Part shown: positions 47,378-51,582 of the stretch, piece by piece
Numbering within the stretch: position 1 is the first letter of the stretch
How the letters are laid out: the number at the start of each line of letters is the position of its first letter
NCBI GenBank assembly: GCA_000752995.2
Contig: LM994635.1
Span: forward strand, 58,088 to 109,669
Length of the DNA stretch: 51,582 bases
Origin: Haemophilus massiliensis
Lineage (GTDB): Bacteria > Pseudomonadota > Gammaproteobacteria > Enterobacterales > Pasteurellaceae
Reading direction: 5' to 3'
Position numbers and translations under genes: made by a program
The notes under the pieces: generated by a model
Databases searched by the model: none
What the model saw: only the letters and a program-made list of their open reading frames with translations
Told to the model about the DNA's origin: nothing

Positions 47378-48882
47378 TCGGATATCGGTTTGGCTTTGCG
47401 CCGCTTTCTGGCACGGTAGAATTTTTTCTTCGGTTTCGGATTTAAGCGCTGCTGCTCCTGCACTAATGTGGAGCGCTGTTCGCCGTTGCTCAGCTGAAAC
47501 TCATGCCACCACGCGGCAAGTTCCACCGTTTCACCGCCTTCAATTTCCGCACGCATTACCAACAAATCAAAAGCGGCCCGGAATTTCGGATGTTCCATCA
47601 CTTTAAGCGGTGCATTGCCTGTGCGCTTTAACAACTGTAGCTGTAAAAACCAAATATCACGGATTACCGAGGTATGCCGGCGCGGCGCGGCAAGGGCGCG
47701 GCAGAATAAGCCTAAAATATCATTGCCGGCTAAGGCATAGGCATCGTGATTATTCAGCCCGCCTTCGTTTTTCAGCACATCCACTTTTTCGCGCAACGGA
47801 TACCAGAAAAACGCGGCAAACAGAAAGGCCGGATTAATACGCAGCTTATCGGCAACGCGTTCGTCCGTTGAGGTCAATGCGGTGAGGATCATGCGTTCGG
47901 CATGACTGTCGCCTTGCTCGGTAAAATAGGGCATCAGTGCCGGGAACAATTGTTCGAAAAGCCCGTATTTACGCAGCAACAGATAGGTTTTTACACCGTA
48001 TCCCGTTTGCAGTAGTTTCAGGCTTTCGTCAAATAAACGGGCGGGCGGAATGTTTTGCAGCAGTCTTGCCAGCCGACTGATAGGGGCTTCGCTCGGTTTT
48101 TCCAGAAACATGTCCAGTTTCGCCATAAAGCGAATTGAACGCAACATTCGCACCGGATCTTCTTGATAGCGCACCACCGGATCGCCGATTAAACGTAATT
48201 TGCCGGCTTTCAGATCTTCCAGTCCGTTAAAATAGTCGCACAGGGTATTGTCTTGCGGATTATAATACAACGCATTGACGGTAAAATCCCGCCGTTGTGC
48301 ATCCTGTTCTATGCTGCCGTACACATTATCACGCAGCAACATACCTTGTTCGCTTTGTTTTGCTTGCCGTTCATTGTGGCTGTCGCTGTGATTGGCACGA
48401 AATGTCGCCACCTCAATGATATCGCGCCCAAACATCACATGAGCAAGCCGAAAACGCCGTCCTACCAGCCGGCATTGGCGTTGAAATACCGCCTGAATCT
48501 GTTCCGGCAGGGCGTTGGTCGCCACATCAAAATCTTTCGGGTGTTTGCCGAGCAGTAAATCGCGCAGACAACCGCCAACGATATAAGCCTCATAACCCTG
48601 GCGATGTAATTTTTCCACCACGTTCAGGGCATTTTTACTGATCATGCGCGGATTAATGCCGTATTGCGAGGCTTTTACAACATATTTATTATAGCGATGC
48701 GCCTGTGCGGCAGACTTCGCATTACGCGGAAGACGCGCTGATGTCACGAACGTCGGTTCGGCGCGTTGCGTAGAGGATTCGGTTTGCGGTTTTGATTTGA
48801 AATCTGCCGTTTGTTTCGGATTGACTTCAGGAACGGTGCGATGCGTTGTCTTTTTAAACAGATTCTTAATTAAATTTAAAAT
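47374..48882 (-). CDS. pcnB: Poly(A) polymerase I, probable AUU start codon
   Basis: Adds 3' poly(A) tails that promote RNA decay. I start at an ATT at 48882, giving 502 residues. This frame contains no ATG before the conserved domain; the first GTG (48747) has no ribosome site, and an in-frame TGA at 48886-48888 caps the frame. The ATT follows AAGGGG by six bases, and the peptide (LNLIKNLFKK) resembles the E. coli N terminus, which is also AUU-initiated. Domain features: nucleotidyltransferase YIVGGCLRDLLLGKHPKDFDVATNA, RRFRLAHVMFG, QRRDFTVNALYY, then tRNA-nucleotidyltransferase-like helices and a basic C-terminal tail. It overlaps folK by 4 bp. Confidence 0.93.
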   Translation of the reverse strand: MLNLIKNLFKKTTHRTVPEVNPKQTADFKSKPQTESSTQRAEPTFVTSARLPRNAKSAAQAHRYNKYVVKASQYGINPRMISKNALNVVEKLHRQGYEAYIVGGCLRDLLLGKHPKDFDVATNALPEQIQAVFQRQCRLVGRRFRLAHVMFGRDIIEVATFRANHSDSHNERQAKQSEQGMLLRDNVYGSIEQDAQRRDFTVNALYYNPQDNTLCDYFNGLEDLKAGKLRLIGDPVVRYQEDPVRMLRSIRFMAKLDMFLEKPSEAPISRLARLLQNIPPARLFDESLKLLQTGYGVKTYLLLRKYGLFEQLFPALMPYFTEQGDSHAERMILTALTSTDERVADKLRINPAFLFAAFFWYPLREKVDVLKNEGGLNNHDAYALAGNDILGLFCRALAAPRRHTSVIRDIWFLQLQLLKRTGNAPLKVMEHPKFRAAFDLLVMRAEIEGGETVELAAWWHEFQLSNGEQRSTLVQEQQRLNPKPKKKFYRARKRRKAKPISE

Positions 48883-48925
48883 AGTTCACCCCTTAAGAAA
48901 AACACGGGCAGTTTAATTGATAAAG

Positions 48926-48950
48926 TGCGGTAGGGATAACCCATACCGCA
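48926..48950 (-). terminator. Probable terminator of dksA
   Basis: TGCGGTA/TACCGCA (48926-48932 with 48944-48950) with an inner GGG/CCC extension, followed on the minus strand by CTTTATC. A second stem GAGGGCG/CGCCCTC (48975-48994) lies closer to dksA but lacks a T run. Confidence 0.6.
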
Positions 48951-49006
48951 GGGTTATTGTTCACGGAGTTGTTTGAGGGCGGTTTCTCGCCCTCATTCGA
49001 TGCCGC

Positions 49007-49444
49007 TTAACCGACCATTTGTTTCTCGCGGATTTCCGCCAGCGTTTTACAATCAATGCACAGATCTGCGGTCGGACGCGCTTCCAAACGGCGGATGCCG
49101 ATTTCTACCCCGCATGAATCGCAGTAACCGAAATCGCCGGTATCCAGTTTCTTCAGGGTATTCTCAATTTTTTTCATGAGCTTACGTTCACGATCACGGG
49201 CGCGCAGCTCCAGACTGAATTCCTCTTCCTGAGTTGCTCTGTCCGCCGGATCCGGAAAATTTGATGCTTCGTCGCGCATATGGGCAACGGTGCGGGAGGT
49301 TTCTTCACGAATTTGATCATGCCAAGCCTGCAGGATTTTTCTGAAATGAAGCAGTTGCTCTTCATTCATATATTCTTCGCCTTCTTTTACTTGATACGGC
49401 TCTACACCGGCTAAGGCTAGTAAACTTAAAGAAGCGTTAGTCAT
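49007..49444 (-). CDS. dksA: RNA polymerase-binding transcription factor DksA
   Basis: Co-regulator with ppGpp that inserts a coiled coil into the RNA polymerase secondary channel. The 145 residues contain the coiled-coil tip with [10 protein letters not shown], where the two aspartates are functional, and a four-cysteine zinc finger [15 protein letters not shown]...CIDC. TAGGAG precedes the ATG. It lies upstream of pcnB-folK on the same strand, resembling the dksA-pcnB-folK region of E. coli. Confidence 0.97.
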   Translation of the reverse strand: MTNASLSLLALAGVEPYQVKEGEEYMNEEQLLHFRKILQAWHDQIREETSRTVAHMRDEASNFPDPADRATQEEEFSLELRARDRERKLMKKIENTLKKLDTGDFGYCDSCGVEIGIRRLEARPTADLCIDCKTLAEIREKQMVG

Positions 49445-49524
49445 TTGTATCTCCTAGATAAACTTCATCCATTTAACTTGTTATTCAAACCGCGTTCGGG
49501 CGATAAGCATTCTCATGGTCTGTA

Positions 49525-49559
49525 TGAAAAAGCCGATTAACGTGCAACGGGCTTTTTCA
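49525..49559 (-). promoter_or_regulatory. Terminator-like stem-loop in the dksA leader
   Basis: TGAAAAAGCC (49525-49534) pairs with GGCTTTTTCA (49550-49559), a 10-bp stem with A5/T5 at its base and a 15-base loop. Because it lies in a divergent region, about 80 bp upstream of dksA, it may attenuate dksA or end a short transcript. TTGCTA (minus strand, about 49592-49597) with TTATTT (about 49570-49575) is a weak promoter candidate just upstream. Confidence 0.6.
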
Positions 49560-49729
49560 AGGGCGATATAAATAACAGAACTTGAGAGAATTAGCAAATA
49601 AATTTAACGTAGAAATTCTGATTTGTGCGAATAATTTTTTATTTTGAGATATTCGCGACAAAATTGAAAAAAACAATTTGTCGATTTGGATTTATCGTTT
49701 TAGCGTTTAATTATACGTTTGATGTAATT

Positions 49730-49735
49730 TATATT
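49730..49735 (+). promoter_or_regulatory. -10-like element upstream of gabD
   Basis: TATATT with a poor TTTAAT 18 bp upstream. If used, transcription starts near 49742 and leaves a leader of about 340 bases. Weak support. Confidence 0.35.
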
Positions 49736-49758
49736 ATGTTTCTGGCACGACAATGTTG

Positions 49759-49772
49759 GGAAAACGCTTTCC
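49759..49772 (+). promoter_or_regulatory. LacI-family-like palindrome upstream of gabD
   Basis: GGAAAACGCTTTCC, a near-perfect palindrome around a central CG, of the type bound by LacI/GalR regulators. It lies in the 635-bp gap between dksA and gabD. Confidence 0.4.
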
Positions 49773-49879
49773 ACGGTACAAAATTTGCCTAGATTATGCC
49801 GCGAAATGCAGGCAACGTGCTGATTATCGGTCGGAGATAAAACGCGTTGAACCGTATTTATGCGGATAACATACCGTAC

Positions 49880-49944
49880 AAAAGTGCGGTTAAAATTCGC
49901 AAAGTTTTTACAGAAGAAACTCACCAAAAATCGACCGCACTTTT
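49880..49944. repeat. Widely spaced inverted uptake-signal pair in the gabD leader
   Basis: AAAAGTGCGGT (49880-49890) and ACCGCACTTTT (49934-49944) are perfectly complementary over 11 bp with 43 bases between. It could fold as a long-loop hairpin. No gene ends here that would need a terminator. I see no credible gene in 49445-50079. Confidence 0.7.
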
Positions 49945-50079
49945 TGCATTTAAACCCAACGGGCGTACACTTGTAGTATTGCTCCGCGATTTCATGGCGA
50001 ACCGAATGAAGATAGTGCAGATGCACAGGGTCGTTAGCGGAAGCAGAAAGCGAATTTTTTTAATCGGAACGGAGGCGAT

Positions 50080-51525
50080 ATGCAAGACTTTTCTCTTATT
50101 AAAACCAATGCTTATATTAACGGCAAATATATTGCGGCGAAAGACGGTAAAACTTTTGCCGTAACCAATCCGGCGAACGAACAGGAAATCTGCCGAGTTG
50201 CCGATCTCGGAGCAGAAGAAACGCAAGAGGCGATTTGTGCCGCGGCAAAGGCGCAGCAACAGTGGAAAAACGTGCTGCCGAAAGCCCGTGCCGCGGTGTT
50301 GCGCCGTTGGTATGAGCTTGTGATTCAACATAAAGACGAACTGGCGCGGATTTTAAGTCTGGAGCAGGGCAAGCCGATCACGGAGAGTCTCGGTGAGATC
50401 GCATACGGCGCCAGTTTTATCGAGTGGTTTGCCGAAGAGGCGAAACGCATTTGCGGCGATATTTTGCCTTCCGATAAATCCAGTCATCGTTTGCTGGTGC
50501 TTAAACAGCCGATCGGCGTCGTGGCGGCGATTACGCCGTGGAATTTTCCGAATGCGATGATTACGCGCAAAGCCGCACCGGCACTGGCGGCGGGCTGTGC
50601 GGTGGTTTTGAAGCCGGCATCGGAAACGCCATTGTCTGCGCTGGCGTTGGCGGAACTGGCGACGCGCGCGGGTCTGCCGGCAGGCTTGTTGAACGTGATT
50701 ACTTCCACCGATTCGGTCGCGGTAGGTAAAGTGCTAACGGAAAGTCCGATCGTGCGCAAAGTGACCTTTACCGGTTCGACACGGATAGGTAAATTGTTAA
50801 TGGCGCAATCCGCCTCGACGGTAAAAAAACTTGCGCTGGAATTAGGCGGCAATGCGCCCGCGATCGTATTTGATGACGCGGATTTGGATAAAGCGGTAGA
50901 CGGCGTATTTGCCTCGAAATTCCGCAACAGCGGTCAAACCTGTGTCTGTACTAACCGTATTTATGTACAATCGGGAATTTACGATGCCTTTTTAGCGAAA
51001 TTTGCTGCAAAAGTCAGCCGAATCAAACTGGGTGAAGCGAATACGCAAGGGGTGACAATGGGGCCGCTGATTAGTCAAAGTGCGGTCGACAAAGTGCAGG
51101 AACATATTCGTGATGCTCTGCAAAAAGGCGCAGAACTGGTACTGGGCGGACAGCTTGATGCGTTGGGCGGCACTTTTTTCCAGCCGACGGTATTGCGTAA
51201 TGTGACGCAGGACATGCTTGTAGCGCGGGAAGAAACCTTTGCACCTTTGGCGCCGGTATTTAAATTTGAAACGGAAGATGAAGCGGTGCGTATGGCAAAC
51301 GATACGGAATTCGGATTGGCATCCTATCTGTTTACGCAAAATATTGCACGTATTTGGCGCGTATCGGAAGCGTTGGAATACGGTATTGTGGGGATCAACG
51401 AGGGGCTTATCAGCAATGAAGTCGCTCCCTTTGGCGGCATCAAGGAATCCGGTCTGGGGCGCGAAGGATCCCGCTATGGGATTGACGAGTTTTTAGAACT
51501 GAAATACCTATGTCTGGATCTCTGA
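50080..51525 (+). CDS. gabD: Succinate-semialdehyde dehydrogenase (NAD(P)+)
   Basis: Oxidises succinate semialdehyde to succinate. The 481 residues match GabD. Aldehyde dehydrogenase motifs: ITPWNFPNAM, FTGSTRIGK, the general base E254 in LELGGNAP, and the nucleophile C288 in NSGQTCVCTNR; the paired C290 is the redox switch residue known from E. coli GabD. EETFAPLAPVF and FGGIKESGLGREGS are further blocks. GGAGG precedes the ATG. No gabT, gabP or regulator is visible beside it. A terminator follows. Confidence 0.94.
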   Translation: MQDFSLIKTNAYINGKYIAAKDGKTFAVTNPANEQEICRVADLGAEETQEAICAAAKAQQQWKNVLPKARAAVLRRWYELVIQHKDELARILSLEQGKPITESLGEIAYGASFIEWFAEEAKRICGDILPSDKSSHRLLVLKQPIGVVAAITPWNFPNAMITRKAAPALAAGCAVVLKPASETPLSALALAELATRAGLPAGLLNVITSTDSVAVGKVLTESPIVRKVTFTGSTRIGKLLMAQSASTVKKLALELGGNAPAIVFDDADLDKAVDGVFASKFRNSGQTCVCTNRIYVQSGIYDAFLAKFAAKVSRIKLGEANTQGVTMGPLISQSAVDKVQEHIRDALQKGAELVLGGQLDALGGTFFQPTVLRNVTQDMLVAREETFAPLAPVFKFETEDEAVRMANDTEFGLASYLFTQNIARIWRVSEALEYGIVGINEGLISNEVAPFGGIKESGLGREGSRYGIDEFLELKYLCLDL

Positions 51526-51551
51526 TTGTTTCCCTGTTCTCATTGCTTAAC

Positions 51552-51582
51552 ACCGCTTGAATGGAAACATTCAGGCGGTTTT
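51552..51582 (+). terminator. Terminator of gabD
   Basis: Twelve-pair stem (one G-T wobble), 51552-51563 with 51568-51579, a GAAA tetraloop and a TTT tail running to the window edge. Confidence 0.88.

Noticed and set aside
48745..48747. GTG as the start of pcnB
   Set aside because: No ribosome-binding site upstream, and it would leave 45 upstream codons open for no reason. The ATT at 48882 has a good site and an E. coli precedent.
48975..48994. GAGGGCG/CGCCCTC stem as the dksA terminator
   Set aside because: No T run on the minus strand; the following stem at 48926-48950 fits better.
49700..50026. 108-codon minus-strand open frame, and an overlapping 105-codon plus-strand frame from 49847, in the dksA-gabD gap
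   Set aside because: No ribosome sites, no recognisable domain, and residue use (many Cys, His, Arg, Ile) typical of non-coding AT-rich sequence. The frames also run across uptake signals and into gabD.

Overview
The window reads as chromosomal DNA of a Pasteurellaceae bacterium of the Haemophilus-influenzae-type DNA-uptake clade. The nine-base uptake signal AAGTGCGGT (or its complement ACCGCACTT) occurs at least 43 times by hand count, often as head-to-head pairs that form terminators. Nearly all genes have recognisable gamma-proteobacterial relatives. I see no insertion sequence, prophage, CRISPR array, rRNA or tRNA. Genus is not assignable by eye. Unlike H. influenzae, this organism carries aconitase, citrate synthase and a beta-galactosidase.

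Layout. 1-4.7 kb: thiamine salvage and import operon thiM(partial)-thiD-thiB-thiP-thiQ, with overlapping or touching genes. 4.8-9.2 kb: bioB, a 2-Cys peroxiredoxin, metC and a membrane-anchored metallophosphoesterase. 9.2-11.7 kb: two tandem paralogous periplasmic binding proteins without permease or ATPase; the second has its own promoter, a TPP riboswitch and an intrinsic terminator. 11.8-16.5 kb: acnB, then yciI, yciA, yciB and yciC. 16.8-20.7 kb: ompW and a solitary lacZ. 20.8-30.6 kb: envelope block with letA-letB on the minus strand, divergent from proQ, prc, ldtD, mepK and gloC. 30.7-34.9 kb: TRAP-TAXI transporter (binding protein, fused permease) with a UspA-like protein. 35.2-43.7 kb: comEA, gltA and divergent sucABCD. 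43.8-51.5 kb: cra, sanA, metX with MetJ boxes, folK-pcnB, dksA and gabD.

How the parts work together. ThiBPQ imports thiamine, and ThiM and ThiD phosphorylate salvaged thiazole and HMP. The riboswitch places one of the two orphan binding proteins under TPP control, so it very probably serves thiamine or precursor uptake, perhaps by borrowing ThiPQ; this is the most interesting lead. GltA, AcnB and SucABCD cover citrate synthesis, citrate isomerisation and 2-oxoglutarate to succinate; GabD adds a side entry to succinate. Prc, LdtD and MepK act on peptidoglycan cross-linking and its turnover, next to the LetAB lipid-transport bridge. The pcnB reading frame lacks a credible ATG/GTG start and appears to begin at AUU, as in E. 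coli.

Limits: functions rest on recognised family motifs and synteny recalled from memory; no database search was run. Promoters and operators are pattern matches only.
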